A stretch of 64,000 nt of DNA from Camillea tinctor (lineage: Eukaryota; Ascomycota; Sordariomycetes; Xylariales; Xylariaceae), in assembly GCA_022578605.1 (NCBI GenBank), contig MU394065.1, positions 124,001 to 188,000 of the forward strand. Direction: 5' to 3'. Below, piece after piece: positions 13,641 through 28,901 of this stretch. Within the stretch, counting starts at the first letter, position 1. Each line of letters starts with the position of its first letter. The position numbers were made by a program, and so were the translations under genes. The notes under the pieces were generated by a model. The model made no database searches, had not been told where the DNA came from, and was given only the letters and a program-made list of their open reading frames with translations.

Positions 13641-16600
13641 GGTATCTACAACTTAACCGTCGTTGTTCATAGTGGGGGACGTTGACCTTTAATAGAGTAT
13701 GTCGGGACCACTTGCGGCTCGCTGGGTGCAGAAGTGTCCCGAAACCGACAGATAAACCGACTTATTAAGGTCCCCCCCTCATCCCGGGGCGGTGAAGAAG
13801 CTTAAAAGAGGCCTCCGATGTAATCTGCGGTGAAGTATGGTTGCCGTCCAGGTGGGACGCGCGGTAAAAGGCATAGCAATCACGACATCTGCGTCGCGGA
13901 CCACGCGTCTACCGTCGACGCGTGATGCGTCCTTGGGTCCAGGTTCAGTGGATAAAGATATTGCGGCGGTAGAGACCCGATTATTATTGGCATTGCCATC
14001 AGATGCGTACGGCTAAACGTATAAGCAGATCGGAAAAGAGATTGTATAGACAAAACTCTTAGAAAGACGGTCGGCGGCTTATCCTACGATCAGCGAGTCC
14101 TCCTATCAAGTAGCATACTAGCGTGCAAGGCCCGCGTTGAACATTCAGCCTTGGGGAAATTCTTGGCTCATCAAGACCTCACAACCAAACCTCCTCACAA
14201 GCGCTTGGCGTACAACAAGTCCGACAATCAGTCCGACAATCATCCACTATCAGAAGACAAGCGCATAATACCTAGGCTTGCGATATTAATGATTTTCCGT
14301 TCCGGACAAAACTACTGGATGAACAAGGAGTCGTAACTAAGTCAAGAACAAATATCATCCCGTAGGAACACAATAAGCTCAGGGGTCAAAACCTAAATAC
14401 AAAATATCGGAGAGGTACCTAGATAACTCAAGCCCGCTTCATGTAACTGAACACGTCTTGAAAACTTAGTGAACCTCAATAATGTGGTGGCTAACGTTAA
14501 TAAAGCCTAGCGGTTCTTGGTAGAGGAGATGCCGTCGGTACTGAACACAAGCGTCGAGCAGCCAAGACTGTCGATACATAGCTTTTCTTGGGCTACAGTT
14601 CCCACGTCACCGTTAATTAGCCATTTTTGAGTTGGCTTTCGAGAAGCATGAGTGAAAAGAAATTCAGGGGGGAAATCTTTGGGTCCCTTGATTTACGCTC
14701 ATGCCTCTTCGCCAGCAGGTCAGCGCCCATGGTGTCAAATCTCCTAAGCCAACTAATAATCCTCAGTATTAGTTGGGGAGACGACGTCATCTGATATGAT
14801 GGCATCCATCTATGCCGTACGACAAACAGATGCTCACCGAAGAGCACCTAGAGGGCGACGAGGCGGTTGGGGAGACGACTCCGGTCGATCCGAATGTCTC
14901 ATAGTATGCCTATTATAGACATGACATTGCTGGACAACCGACAGTATTTCCGTGATCGCCATCGATGGGACAAACAAACACATGAAAATGTTGTGGCTAA
15001 CATTCACAACCGTTGGCAACTATAATGTCCCCCCTATGTATATCGGGTTAAATAAGCATAGAGTACGCACAACCATCACACATGTGTAAGCGATGATCTA
15101 CACTGCAGGCAGTTGTCCCGTCTAGTTGCTTACAATATAGGATCATGATATAATTGTGTGCCCATCGATCAGATATGCGGCCATCATACCACTGCTACAA
15201 GCCCCCCTCGATGAGCACAGTGGGCGTTGGAGCAAAAGAACCAGATATTACAGAGATAAGTATGTAGTTGATGTATGGTATTATACAGAAAGAGCATATA
15301 TCCACCTCATAAAGGATCATTTTTAGAGTTATTATCCAGAAAAGCCGAAACTTGGAGATCTTCAGGTCGAGCCGTGTGTGTTGTTTAAGGGGCATGCAGT
15401 GATATACGTAAGCGGTTCGTTCATATCCAACTAAATTTGCCCATAGACGCCCAGCAATCCCTTGATATCACTACCTGACTACAACGTGCTCTATCCCGTC
15501 CCTTATTCACATGTCTGGAGATCTCTAGTTGCTCGAGGTTATACGATAAACCGACTCTACCTACCCAGTTAGCCTCGATGCCACCAGTATCACCATCACC
15601 GCCATCCAGCCATCATATTCTGTAAGCGAGCTTGACTAATAAATATTCCGACAGACCGCTACAAAGATCTAACAACTCGGAGATAAGAGCATGCAGATGG
15701 ATGAAATAGCAGTTGTTGTATGTATGCACCGTCATCCACCCCTTTGCTTCACCTCCTCCTCCTCCTCCTCCACGCGTCACCCCCTATCAAGCATCATATG
15801 GTAGTGGTGGTAGTTAAGCAGTATTTCTTTGCTTTGCCAAGAGCCCGGTAGCAACAAGGTTTTCCGCCTTCAGCTGTGCACACCGAGCCCCCCTGATAGG
15901 AGCTGCTGACCTAGTATACACGCATATTTCGTTGCCAATTCATTTATTTTCTATTACTATTTCGTCCCGTCTTACCACGCGCCACACACACCACACCCCC
16001 GTTAATCCTTAGGAGAGAAACAGACCGCATGAAACGGCCGCGGCGGGGGGAGACCGATTTAGGCTTTCTGCTTCTTTCTCCCCTGTCTCGTCTCGTCTCG
16101 CCTCGGTCACGTCTCGAGTCGTTGAGTGTTCTTTTTCTTTCTAGACGGCGATCTGCGAAGACCCCCCTTGTTATAAGAATATATATATATATAAATATGT
16201 ATTGTCAAGTACGTACCCTATAGATATAGCAAGTAACTAAATAAAATAAGCCCCTGTCCCATACAAGTTTCGGTTGCTTTTGTACATATTACACGCCCCC
16301 CCCCCCTCCCTTGGATAGGCAACTGAATAAACCAGATACACACTGCATACTCACTTACATAACATATATCACTTTTTTAAACCCCCCCTCACTAGTATCC
16401 CTGCTGGCAGGGGAGGTAAAGGAAAAATTGTGCACGTTGATTTGTTTTGTCAAGTCCTTTTTTTTCTCCCCCTCATTCTTCAAAACCCTAAGGAGATAGA
16501 GAATTCTGCAACAGGGGATTGGGGAGGGTAGAGAGGGGGGAAGAGAAGGGTTTCTTTTGTGTCTGTTCGAGAAAGGAAGGAAATATCGAAAACGTGCGTT

Positions 16601-18264
16601 CCCAGATAGCTGGGTTAAGCTAAGGGGGAAGTAGGAACCAGGGGGAGGGTTGAAAACACCGCAATGAGGAAAACTTCCCTCTCTCTTCTTCTTCAAAGAC
16701 CAGAATCGTCGACCGGCTGCATCTTTGGACCCTTGTCTTCCTTCCCGTTTGGATATTTTCCTCCCGTCCCCTACAAACACTACGCACTAACATCTGTCTG
16801 TCTTACTTGACCCCCGCTCTGCTAAGGTGGTCGGAGGTCGATCAGGGACGGATCTCTAACACCTAACACAATACAATACAAGACCATTGCAGACCCTCCA
16901 CTTCTTTTTCTATGTATGTACCTACCCCCTTCCCCTCCTCTACTTCTTACCCCCCCCTCTTGGCTCATGTAGGTTATGTATGTATGCAATGATCTGTAGT
17001 ATGCAGTTAAAGGATGGGAGAAAACCCGAAAACGAAAGTAAAAATAACACAAGGGGAGGGTGGCAATGGTAGGTATTGGAAGGGGACGGGGGAAAGCGAA
17101 AGATGAGGGGAGGAGGAGGCTTCGGTTGATTATCACATTAGCTTCGGTAGCTACGTGAACTTAACACTGCCTAGTTACTTAAGACGTCGGCAGAATAATA
17201 ATACACTACACTACACTACACTGCAATGGAGGTCACGTAACATCTATGGCGGGACGGGGGGTGTGTGTGTGGTATTTAGGTAAGGTAGGTTAGAAGAAAG
17301 AATATGGTTGACTACTACTGCACTTACTACGCTAGGTGGCCTGCTACTTTACTTGCCATCTTAAACCACCCATCCATATTAAGTGAACGTTAGATGCCAA
17401 TAGTATGAGTGGTGCGCGACGACGGCGCTGCGTCTGTGTGTACGTGCGTCTTGGTCCTATCTCTTGTCTGGTCTCTCGCTCTCTCTCATGGTTTGTTAGA
17501 TTTATCGGGGCTGAGCCTGACCTGACCTGGGCTAGCATCACAAAAAACCCCTACCTCTAATATGCATTGCATATATGTACATGGCGTTAGGTAGGTAGGG
17601 GGGGAAGAGAAGAAAAAGTTGGGGGGAGGGGTCATGCAATTTTGGGCAGTGTATAATAGAATTAGGTATGGCATTTTCATTTATCTTATTCTTTCCAGTC
17701 GAAATGCGGACTAGAGTCGAATTGCCGGCCGGGGTTTGTGATTTGTTTAAGTCTTGTTAGTGATTTTTTTTTTCGATTGCTTCATCTACACTACGCTAGG
17801 TTAAGTATAATCAAATAGGGGACCTTTTAATGAATTTGACTTTTTTTTTTTCCTAATTGCCTATACTTTCCGGGCTTACATTGATCTTTTTCAAACTCTC
17901 TTACTCTCCTCTATGTATCTCTATCTCTCTCTTACACACCCCTACGATCCACACACCCCCTTTGGGAACCTTTCCCCCTCCCTTTTTGGCGAAAAGAGGG
18001 TAAAAGATAATATACATTGAGAAGGACTTTTGGATTGCCGGTGTGCCAAAATTGCTATCGTCCCCGTTAATTATCTTTCTTTTCTATATGCTTCTTTCTT
18101 TTCCCTTTTTTTTTTTTTTTTTTGCCCACACCCCTCCTGAACTCCTTCTCCCCCCCCCTCCCCCCAAAATCCCCCCATGTTGACCATTCCCATTTTAATC
18201 CCCCATGCCATCCCATTCCGGCCGTCCGTCCAGCCATCCAACCGCGTGCGCCGGCATCCCAGGA

Positions 18265-18280
18265 TGACGTCGCCACGTCA
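18265..18280. promoter_or_regulatory. CRE-like inverted repeat TGACGT-N4-ACGTCA
   Basis: Two perfect inverted half sites TGACGT and ACGTCA are separated by CGCC. TGACGT(CA) is the core of bZIP (CREB/ATF-type) sites. It lies in a GC-richer, pyrimidine-tract-containing segment (18120-18420) that looks promoter-like, although no gene I can support starts within several kilobases. Confidence 0.35.
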
Positions 18281-21200
18281 ACAGGGGACCGCCAAGCGCG
18301 GGCCTTGAAAGATATTACCTCTTTCGGCCACAAGTCAGCAAATCGTGCGCCATAATTAGTCGGCACTCGAGTCAGGGCCCCATGTCACCTTGTTGGGCCC
18401 CCCCTGCGTCTTGTGCGTTTTTCTATCCCAGCACGTCTCGTGGTCCCCTGTGGCTGTCTAACGCCTATTTGGTTTCTTTTGGTAGCAAGAAAAAAAGTTC
18501 TAGTCGAGAACAATGCTAGCTACACTACAATGGCGACGAAAAGAGAAATGCTTCGGCCCCCCAATACCCGTTTCCCCCGATGCCTGTGCTTTCCTTCTTC
18601 CCCCCTTGATGTGAGAAAAAAGGACCTAAGATCCCCACTCGCTTCAATCTATGTATCCGCTACCTTCTCGATGAACTTTGGAAGAGTATCCTACCCCTGG
18701 GCTAGTTTTCGCATCGACTTGTAGATGGGGAGTTACTCCTTGCTGGATAATCCTCGACCGTTAGGTAGGGCTGCGACTAAGACAATGCGTAAGAATGAGT
18801 ATATCGTCGTAGTGTATATGTCGGAAGTATAACCGGGACTTTGTCGGCGAGATAGGCGAGGCGCAACATGCGATCAGCGGACGCGCCCTGTCTGACCCCC
18901 CTCCCCTCCCAGCTGTCATTTCAAGGCGGGCGGACGTGTGCATTGTATACTATTCTATTACCAGAGGCTGAGCTTTACTGCCAGTGCTACGTTCATCTAT
19001 TTGACTATACACTTTGCCTCCACCATGGGCGCATGCTGCATGGTCTTTGTGGGAGCCATGGTCATCTTGGGTGCTCTCTGGCACCGGCAGTAGCGTAGGC
19101 CTCTAATCGGAGCTGGCTCCTCTTCAATATGGTGATGACAACGAACCCCGGCTTGCTCGGCTGGGTCTCTCTGGTCTTGGCCACGTAGACTATGCTGTTC
19201 TGCTCTCCGGTGTGCATTGGGGAGGGCCCAGGCGATAGGGCTGAGAACGAGGTTTATATTCGCTATATCCACATGGCCAGAACACCTCAGTATGCGAAAG
19301 GGTGTTGAGGTACATCCAGCTGATAGGTATATATACTTGTTAGGGCAAGTTACATAAATCAATGGGGAATCATATGTCCATCATATATGGCCCTGGCTGC
19401 CAAGGGGACCAAATCTCAACCGCTTCTGGAGAGCCCCCTTTGGAGGCACAGGTTGATCTGATTCGCCGTGCCGGGTGAGGTACCGGCTGGTTGTTGATAT
19501 GCTTAGTCACAGACGGGAAGCACAGAACACACTATCCACGTCGCCGATCGCGAACACTATCCGCCGCAACTCCGCCTGGATGGCGGCGAGACCCTATGGA
19601 GATCGGGCGAGCTGTAGAGAGATCAGAGGTGAAAGTTTACATGTGCTGGTCACAAGATAGAGCCGGTTGATGCCTCGCACGGTGTTATTGGTCTCAAGCT
19701 AACTCCTTGGAGCATCATTTTTGTTGGAAAAATTGCATCGTGGGTCCGTTAACATTCTCGCGATTTCGCGATTTTGATATCACTGTGTCGGGGACGTGAC
19801 ATACACTAAGACGGCGATCCCTTCCCCGGGGGAGCAAATACCTTAATGCCACGCGGTAGGGGTTGTATGTATAGGTAGATCGAGCTGTAAGTAACGTGAG
19901 TTCGATGGGGTAACTCAGCATCTCAGTTGGCAATGTCCTAGAAGACCCTCCATATATGAATTGGAGCTAGCGAGGCTATCAAATGATATGGTATACATAC
20001 CGCTCGACTTATCAACATGTAGGTCCATGTATATGAAAGTCCACGGTATGTACCTGGGTCTAGGTGTGGTTCTATCAAGATGATCAGCCTTCTGGACCAC
20101 TGAGATTTTCTTATCGCGCTCCTCGTCCTCACTCTCACCCTCACCCTCACCTTTCTTTCATCAACCTATAGTGTTTTTTGATGACATGGAGCATGAACCA
20201 CAAAAATAAAATAAACTACTTACCTACCAAATGGAGGGAAAGCCATGACAGCCAACCCTGCAGAAAAGAAGCAAGCTTTTCTTGGCTATAGAAAAATAAG
20301 ACCAAATTAAGATCTGACATAACCCGCAACGTACAACGGACGTTAATCAAGTATCGATGCCATTTAGCGGAGCCGAGTAATAACTATGTATAGAGGGGCT
20401 GTGAATGCGTGAGGCAGCCCAGACCCAGAGGCTGCTAAAGGATCCGTGCCGGCGTGGCGGGACGAAAGGCCATCGCGCTGTTGATATCTCTTGTATCAAG
20501 GCTTGAAGTCTATTGTGAGGATGAAGGCCTTCGCGTCGTTCCCAATCAAGTGTTGATCGGGATAGGCTAAACTACCCAGAACAGAATGAAATGGAAGATG
20601 CCTTCGGAGCTAGACGGTTCTGCCTTACCAGACGGGTAGATGGAACGTGAACTTCTCTCTAGGTCCGTCTGCTTGAGCCCTGCGAAGATTTTCGATATCA
20701 GCATGGTCTCCACAGAACCCCACGGTGTAATAGAATTGTATGCAGCTTGAGGCCCTTGCACCCCAAGGCTACCATTTAATGATTCTCCTACGAGGGGGTG
20801 CGAAATTACTAGATAACCTGTATCCTTGTGAGGATATCTGCTCATCTAATGAATATGATGTGAAGAGTCGGGCTTAGAGTCTGTGCTAAGCTTATGTTTG
20901 ATGGGGTTGAAAAGACCCAAGTCACCTGCATGAGGATCTCATGTCTGGTATGTGACTGCCATGTTGCGAGCCATCGTTCGCGCCACATACGTAGGCAGGT
21001 AAGATTGTGGTGATGCTTCCTGCATCTATAAGTGAAGTCCAAAATAGTAGATTGAAAGGGTGACTATATTGGATTGGAGATTTCGTCTGACCCACATCCA
21101 GGTTCACCCTAACCCAGTGAAGGGTTGATCTTTTAATTTTTATTACTTATTTTTCAACATGTTATAAATGAAATATATGAATGAATGAGAAATTATGTAT

Positions 21201-23334
21201 CTGTCATTTGGATGGCTGTTATGGCTTTAGATTACTGTTTTCAACATGATTCACGACATAAGAGGAGAGCTCACGGGTCTTCAAAATTCAAATTCGGAGT
21301 CTGACTGAGCTTCATCCTGGAAGATACGTATAAAAAGAATGCATCTCAGGCAGATAGGCTACTATCAGAGGCGATATAGAACATGATTAGAGCGTGTGAT
21401 AATATAGAGTTAATCTATCTCCAAGTTGATATGGCGGTAAAGGGAAAGGGGGTTACACGAAAATGGGTTGATAGTCACCCTGTGCCTCTAAATGGATTGT
21501 TACTTCGAGAAGAATTGGGATAATATACACACCTGATCTATGGTGAGAATGTCGCGCGTGTGCGGCGAAACTGAGGAATCTTCTGTCACTAAAGTAGATG
21601 CAGGTGGTTAGTGCGCGTGAATATGTATGTGTGGCTTGATGCCAAGGCCAAGGGGAAAAAAAAGACCCCTTGTGACTTGAGGAGCATCTCGAGAATCTAG
21701 CATCCCGCCACCACGCGGGCTAGATGCGATTGAGAATGGAACTCTATATGCACAGAGTCTTTTCAACGACATTTTACAGTGTCCGTATAATAGCGGGAAT
21801 AATGGCAGGGCGCTGACTTAGCTAGCTTGCAGAACATGCTTTTCAGCTGTATTAATAAACTGGAGAGGCAGTGCCCGCCCTATGGTTGTCGCACGACCTG
21901 TCTGGCTTAGGGTAAAAATAAATGATAAAGAGGCAATAGTTAAAATCGGTGAATGTTTTTTTTTCTTATGCGCAGCAGCCTGAGGAGATCGTGCCACTGG
22001 ATTATGTGCAGTGTTGAACAATGGCCTAACCTACAAACTTCAATGTTCCTGAGCAGCGTACCAGATTGGCGTGTAAGGCTTTAATGGGGGGAGGGGGGTG
22101 TAAGTTCTTCCGCGCGGGATTCCGTCGTTTTGGACCGTAGGTAAGTTTTATCATGTCCGAGGAGATCATTCCTCCTACTCCTCCCCCTTTGAATCAGACG
22201 TGTGGAGTGCTCCGTAGAAGTATTGTAATAGGTTAAAGTAGCCGGCGGAAGAGGTCCGGGGATATTCCCTATAGTCCAGCGTATTCCGTAAAATCTAAGT
22301 TACCATCTACCGAGGCATGTCATAAAATTCTAGACGTTCGCCTGCTCGGAAGTGATGCCGAATTCTGTCGGGCGCAAAGATAAATGGGGAAAGGGAAACC
22401 CTAACCAGACTTTTCTGTGGTCATCGGCCGATAGCGAAGCTTGGCTCGGATGGCGATTTCAAATAGAAAAGCTAGAAAAGTGGTGATGATGCCGGGGCCC
22501 TCGGGGCCGGCTACCTAGCTCCTAGCCATCTGGGCTGATCTCCACCACCAGACTTCACGCTGTGTGGTGTGGTCACATGGCTGCGAGGACCTTGAGCCTA
22601 TTGTGGTTAGAATCATGTCTAAATTTAGGAAGTGAAAAAAAGGGTTCCCAGCAAATCGGCTCCTTGCATCACTGTCGTCATGGTGAACTGGCAGGACGGC
22701 ATTGCATTCCACGCCGTTTTCTAGTCGTTCTTAGACGTTCTATGGCTTCTGCATGCCTAGACGCGCTAGAGCTCTTTAAGCTTGATCTCACGAGAAAATA
22801 GGGATTGATTGGAAGAGAAAGCCCCCTTTGGAATCCTCAACACTACTAGCATACCGCCGTCACATCGTTTCTTCTTTTTCTTCTTTTTCTTTTCTTTGGC
22901 AGTGTAATATAGTGTAGGCAAAAGAAAAGAAGAAAGATGAATTGCTACTTGTCCAAGTCTGTGCTGGCGGCAGTGGTCGGCGTGTAACGCGACCTAGCTA
23001 CACATTAAAGTCAGGAATAAGGAGCATATTGGAGAGTTGTTGAGGCTGGGAAGTGTCTCCTAGACGTGCGCTTCCCATTGGAAACCTGCATACTTTTCGA
23101 TGCACGTATTGACGTACAACAGTCGAGTTCAACCACCCAGAGGCCGAAATGCAGTTCGACTGGCCTGCAAGTAATTCGCTCACCGCTTTCTCATGTGTTC
23201 TTGTGATAGACGGGACGCAGCAGCATCTACCAATCCCTTGGTTATGATAGTACAAGCCTTCAAGACGTGACAGGAAGAGGTTGTTGAGATGGGAAAGCAA
23301 AACTTCAGCCTGTAGGTCGAGGTAGGTAGGTCAT

Positions 23335-23380
23335 GTAATATGTGTGTGCATGTATGTGTGTATTATGTATGTATGTATGA
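23335..23380. repeat. TG/TATG microsatellite
   Basis: An imperfect run of TGTG and TATG units. A second pure TATG run lies at 23881-23899. Simple-sequence repeat with no coding association. Confidence 0.8.
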
Positions 23381-26300
23381 CGACGGGGGGTATGTGCGAA
23401 CAGCATGCGCTTGTGGGCAATGATTGCTGATCAAGGGGTAGGGATCAATACCTACATCGAGATACCATCTCACTAGTAGGGTTGAACTTGAACTTGGTTT
23501 GGTACCGATGGGACCTGGTCTTAGGTCCATCGGGGTATTTTCCGCCGAGGAGACGATTGATGTTAGTGCTATGTATGTAAGTAGGTTAGTCTTCTGAAGC
23601 AGCAAATCAAGAAGGGTGCGCAGGAGATGGTGGGGCTGCGATCGCATGATCGTGAGCAAGGTGTCTTCCAACTTTCAAAATCCGCTCTCCGACGGACAAA
23701 ACATATCTTGTCCCTCTATCACTATCACGTATCTAGCTAACTTACCTACTTACTTACCTAGCTAGATACCTTCCTAGCTACCTTCTTAGCTACCAACCCT
23801 CCCCCTCTCCTCCCCCCCTTCTAGTGTATATACATACATTGGGTAGAGCATCAGCTTCTGAAAGCTTACACCCCCAAGTAGTATGTATGTATGTATGTAA
23901 CATCAAAATGAGCTGACAATGCAATCGATACATACTTACTAAATATGTATATAATCTACCATTAGGCTATTACCCGGCGCTCGGACTGGTCCATGAACGA
24001 ACGAGGCATTGCGTCGTAGTTGATGACGTTGGAGGAGAAATTCCCAATGTTGGGTCTGTATGTATGCGTCTAGTGAAGTTTTGAAGAGGGCGAAGGGTGA
24101 AGATCATGAAACGTTGTATCTGGAGTCAGAAACATGATGATCTAAGTCTGAGGTTGAGTCTGCTACTTAGACAGATATTTTTTTCTTTCATAGACGCGCT
24201 ATTCCCGGTTGTCTACCATGATCGTGGTTCTTAGTCTTGGCAAATTATCTAGGGCCTGGAGTGGTTTGACCATTGATCATTATCATATTATAGGTAAAGC
24301 AAAAATTTATTTATTTTCGAATGGTTGAAAATGGGAGGAAAAATGGTGTCAGGAGAAGGAAAAGTTTTGGCGAGATTTTGGCGGGACATGGATCTTGCTT
24401 CTATTGGTCCTTTCCATTGAATGGACCGATGGTGGGCTCGAAAATAGAAACAAGCTAGGAAGACCCCAGACTCAGTCTAGACCAAGGTGGGCATAGCACT
24501 GTGTAACCATCCTAGAACTTACTTCTGGCGACTTACCCACTGGAGTGAATCTGGTGAACACCCGTCATTACCTAATAAAACTCATATAGAAACCTTAGCA
24601 GAGAGCGCAAAGAAAGGTACACGGACCCTACGCCTATCTACGTAGGGTACCAAGGTACCTTAACTATCTGTGTAGTGCACTCCGTAGCTTAGCCTCATTG
24701 ACTAAACCTTACCTAGTGTCGAATTTTGGTACAAGTTGCGATACGCTTATACGCAAAAACCATGCGTCCCTATGCGTCCCTATGCGAATAGTCCGTAACT
24801 CCTAGCGAGGACGGGGGATGGATTATGTAATTTGCATGTAATTTACCTGTTATTCAAGTTCTCCGCATAGCCTCACCAACCCTAACCTGTCTCCCAGGTA
24901 CCTACATACCCAGCTACATACCCAGCTTATGTTTGAGCATCATATAACCTAGGTTACCTTGCACATTGTTTTATCGATTGATTTATCGGTTGATTGATTT
25001 GATGCGGGTGGGTAGGGAGGTTCCTTGGTAGGTTACCTACTATTTATCATCGAACAGAATTTCGTTAGCGGCAACCGGTACATACCGTGGACAAGGCAAG
25101 ACTTGTCTCATCTCAGGTCAACACCACGAGACCACGTCATAGGTCGAGCCTTGTGTTGTATAGTCACAGTAGTATCAACCAACAGCAACGAGATATCAAA
25201 TGTGCAAAAGCGCGTGCGTGAGTGCGTGCGTGTGACATTTGTCGCAAACTTGTCACAAGCACCTGGGCACTCGGACGGGGTGGTGGTTGACGCGAAAAAG
25301 TAGCATCTCGAGAATATTTGAATCACACCGTGGTATACTGTTGTTTGGACCGGCCCCAGATACATCTTACTCTTATTACTATTATCATCATCATCGCCGT
25401 CCTTTCAATGCCAAAACGGCCTGACCAGGCCAAGGGCCAAGAACGAGGGGCTGAAGCGGCTCCAAGGCCGGTACTTGGGACGGTCGAGCTAACAAGTCGG
25501 GAACCGAGCGGTAGGTAGGTATTGTCTCTCTGTCTTTTTTTCTCCTTTTTCTCTTTCCTGTAACTTTAACTGTAACCAAACTGGAGATGTGAATATTGCA
25601 TACCTCGCGGTTACATGTTTTACACTACTTCGGATTGACGCTCTAAACAAAGCTAGGTTGGGTTAGCAGAAGCGCGCGGGGTGGCTGTGCAGCAACCTGT
25701 GTAGTGGATGATGGGGTTCGATTGACATGAGTAGTAGTAAACCCGAGTCGACGGGTGATTGATTTGAAGATTTATTACTACTTACTGCTTGCACGCCGTT
25801 GACCGAGCCGTTCTACCCTTTTTTTTCTGCCCCCCTCCCCACGCGCCTTTACGTCAAGAGCATAAAGGACCACTTAGACGGACGCCAAGCACCGCTCGCC
25901 AGGGTTCCATGTCGGCCTTTTCTTCTATGCCAATCATCAGCGACCGAGACAGGCAAACGGCACGTTGCGCTGCGAGTCTATCTGGGATGATGGGATCTGG
26001 CGCTCCACTTTTCGCATGCGCGCCAAAAATGGACACGAGAATCTGCGGTTTCAGCCAACCACATCACCTGCACTACAGAGCACTGAGGATCAGATCGGCT
26101 TTTGCAGAATACCCTTGTGAGATTTTCCCATGGCAGCTACGATAATGGAATTCCCAGCGAATTGCGATCATTCTGAATCGTCAATCCCATGCAGAAAACC
26201 GTTGACGCAAACTACCTGATACTTTGTAGAGCCTGCCTGCTTCTAAGTCAATATGTAAGTTATTGATATGCAAAACACTGTAGACTATACATACCCATGT

Positions 26301-28812
26301 CTTCGCTTTTTTTACCTATATGTACACACTTCTGCTCCTTATCTGCCTACCTACGACTACTTTACCCTATTTACCTACACACCTAACAATTGATCTATTA
26401 GCTAGCTACATACCTAGGTAGGTAACCCTATCTACATACAATAGCATAACAATGTTAGCTTGCTTAGTGGACCTTGGCCAAGAACAAGGCTATGGCATCA
26501 TAAATATCCGTTGGCGTAAGATCTTATTTACCACTACTATGTACTAAACTATGGCATACAATACTATAGGCATTAGGTCGATCATTTTATTTATTTTTGT
26601 TTTGTTTTGTTTTCTATGTTATTTATATCTTTTATTATAAATTTACTTGTATGTTATGACCTTTGGGGTTGTTCCCTAAGCATTATTTACTACCGCGCAA
26701 CTTTTGTCAGTAGAATTTCCTAACCTGGGTAGACATTAATAAAAACCATGTTTTTCCCTCCTTTCTTTGGCTCTTCTAACCACAGGACCCAATTACCTAA
26801 ATTCTAGTTCGGTATTCTATTATGTTCAAGATAGCCTCCATACTAGTGGGTAGCAATAGTAAATAGTATAGACAGAAAAAGAAACCCCACGAAAATTTCA
26901 AAATTTCAAAATTCCATGACTCTGAGTGGGTATGTATGGGTCTAGTTGTGTGGAGTTGGCGGACTTGCTTGATTGAACTTTTAAGCTCGCCCCAGCTGAG
27001 AATTTTGACTTTCGGAATGACGTTCGAATGTTGCTTCTGTTCATGGTCACAGACATCATGCACACACGCTAGGTTCATTTGGTTAGGTAGGTAGCCTCGG
27101 GCCAAGCTTCTGCCCTGATTTTCTGAGTGTGTTTTAGCTTCATAAATTCATAACCTTCCCAAGACAACCGAGGCAGGGCCGCCGAATTAGAAGGTTTACT
27201 TAGTACTTCCAATACATCACCCCCCTCCTCCTCCTCCTCACTTACCACTTGCTACTTGAGTACTTATTACCGCCGTGCGGGTAAATCTTTGATTCACCCC
27301 TATTATTAATCACCTAAGTATTATGTTATTAGGCTCTGGTCCCGTGACAAAGAAATCCGGGTCTGTACCTGCTTATGTGTTAGTGTCTCCGACAATAACA
27401 TACATGTACTCCCCCAATAAGCCTTTTTCTTGGGTTAGACGGGTGGCAACCCATCAGTAGAATGCGATTAAGACGTGCATGTCAGACGCTGGACTAACAC
27501 AACCAGACCAGACGATAATTCCAAGTTATCATTCTACACTCGTTCGACGTCGTTTACATCTATGAGAAATATATCTATTTTTGCATCATGAATTGACGGC
27601 GATACACGTGTTAAAGATGGTTGCTTCGCTTTTTCTGAGCAAGTCAAGTAGGCTTGGAAGGGAGTCAGTTAGGTTAACCTAGTAATTGGTTACATTTAGC
27701 CAGTCAGTCGAGTAAGTTTTAACTATCGTGTTTTATTTTTTTAAGAACGTCACTTTGCAGAACATACATGCACTAATTATGCAGAAAGACAGGTTAAGTA
27801 TTTTAACGGAATAACTGCGCTAAACATCCCTGCTACCTGAAACCAACCTCGCTCTCTCGCTTGGATGTTTCTTCGACATTCTTTTTACTATTTAGGGGTA
27901 GCGCGGGAAGCTGACTGAATATGGCAGTTTTTGTTCAAAGACTAGCCGCGGAGCATTTGGCCCTATAACATTCATTTACCAAACCTATTGACTCGCATGG
28001 TCGTGAGTTGTATATCATAACTGGTCTCCTTTAAGGGAAAAAAAAAAAAGAAAAAAAAAGGAAATGTTGTCGGATCATAGATGAGATGAAAAAAAGGGGG
28101 GACACCTCTACTCGAAAGTCCAATCAATCAAGAATGTATTGACCGATCGCAAGTTTGGAGTAAATCACTAAATCTAGTTTAATCCAAGTCAATCAACCTG
28201 GCATATAAAATCAACTTAACACAAATTCGGTATCCTACGTAGCTACAACTTACACTACAATCACCGCAAATGGAAACTACCTGGTAGCTGTTGTCCTGAC
28301 TAGAGTGCTTCATGTTCATATATTAGTCTTCCTTGGCCTCAACCATCATGCTATGTTTCACCCTCATTGCTATAGGGCTTGCTTTGTGTCCATAAGCAGG
28401 TAACGGGCGCCGATATGTAGCCCACATGGGAAAGTTATAGGGACGAGATCTGAAGCATATGTATCTGTGCAGATAGATTGATAGATATGCACGTTGTTTA
28501 TTCCGCGATTTGACATGTCTATCGAGTTGTGGATGTGGCCGCGGATCTCTGGATGAATTCCTTTAGACTAGGCACCAAGATTATTCCTCCTTTGCCCTTT
28601 GCTCTGGCTCTACGACTACATGTAGGTATAGGGTACTTTTGCACTGGTGTCCCTAATGCATGCTACCACACCATACTTAAAATCGCTCGCTAGCACGGTG
28701 GACAGGACGCATTGTATCAGGTGGCGCACAGCCTGAAGCCCTTCTGCCCTTTTTACCCTTTGGCCCTTTCTCTCTCTCCCGTTTCCCCCTTCTATAGACC
28801 TAGGTGGTGACA

Positions 28813-28901
28813 AGAGTAGTAGTGGCAATGGCAATGGCAGTGGCAGTAGCGGTAATAGTAGTGGTAGTAGTAGTAGTAGTAGTAGCAGCAGCGAGAGTAG
28901 G
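28813..28901. repeat. GTA/GCA-type trinucleotide repeat
   Basis: An imperfect trinucleotide tract moving from GGCAAT/GGCAGT units to a run of AGT and AGC units. In one frame it encodes an artefactual Val run, so the local ORF is not credible as a gene. Confidence 0.8.

Noticed and set aside
13893..13923. Perfect stem CACGCGTC/GACGCGTG with ACGCGT (MCB-like) sites
   Set aside because: Short, isolated and not near a supported gene start; could arise by chance.
16355..16780. 141-codon minus-strand ORF
   Set aside because: Does not start with ATG, and lies in CT/GA-rich leader-like DNA that stays open because of composition bias.
23832..23900. tRNA-like stretch containing GGTAGAGCATCAGCTTCTGAAAG
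   Set aside because: Only the A-box resemblance holds. There is no GGTTCRA B box, and the apparent acceptor stem is made of the flanking TATG microsatellite.
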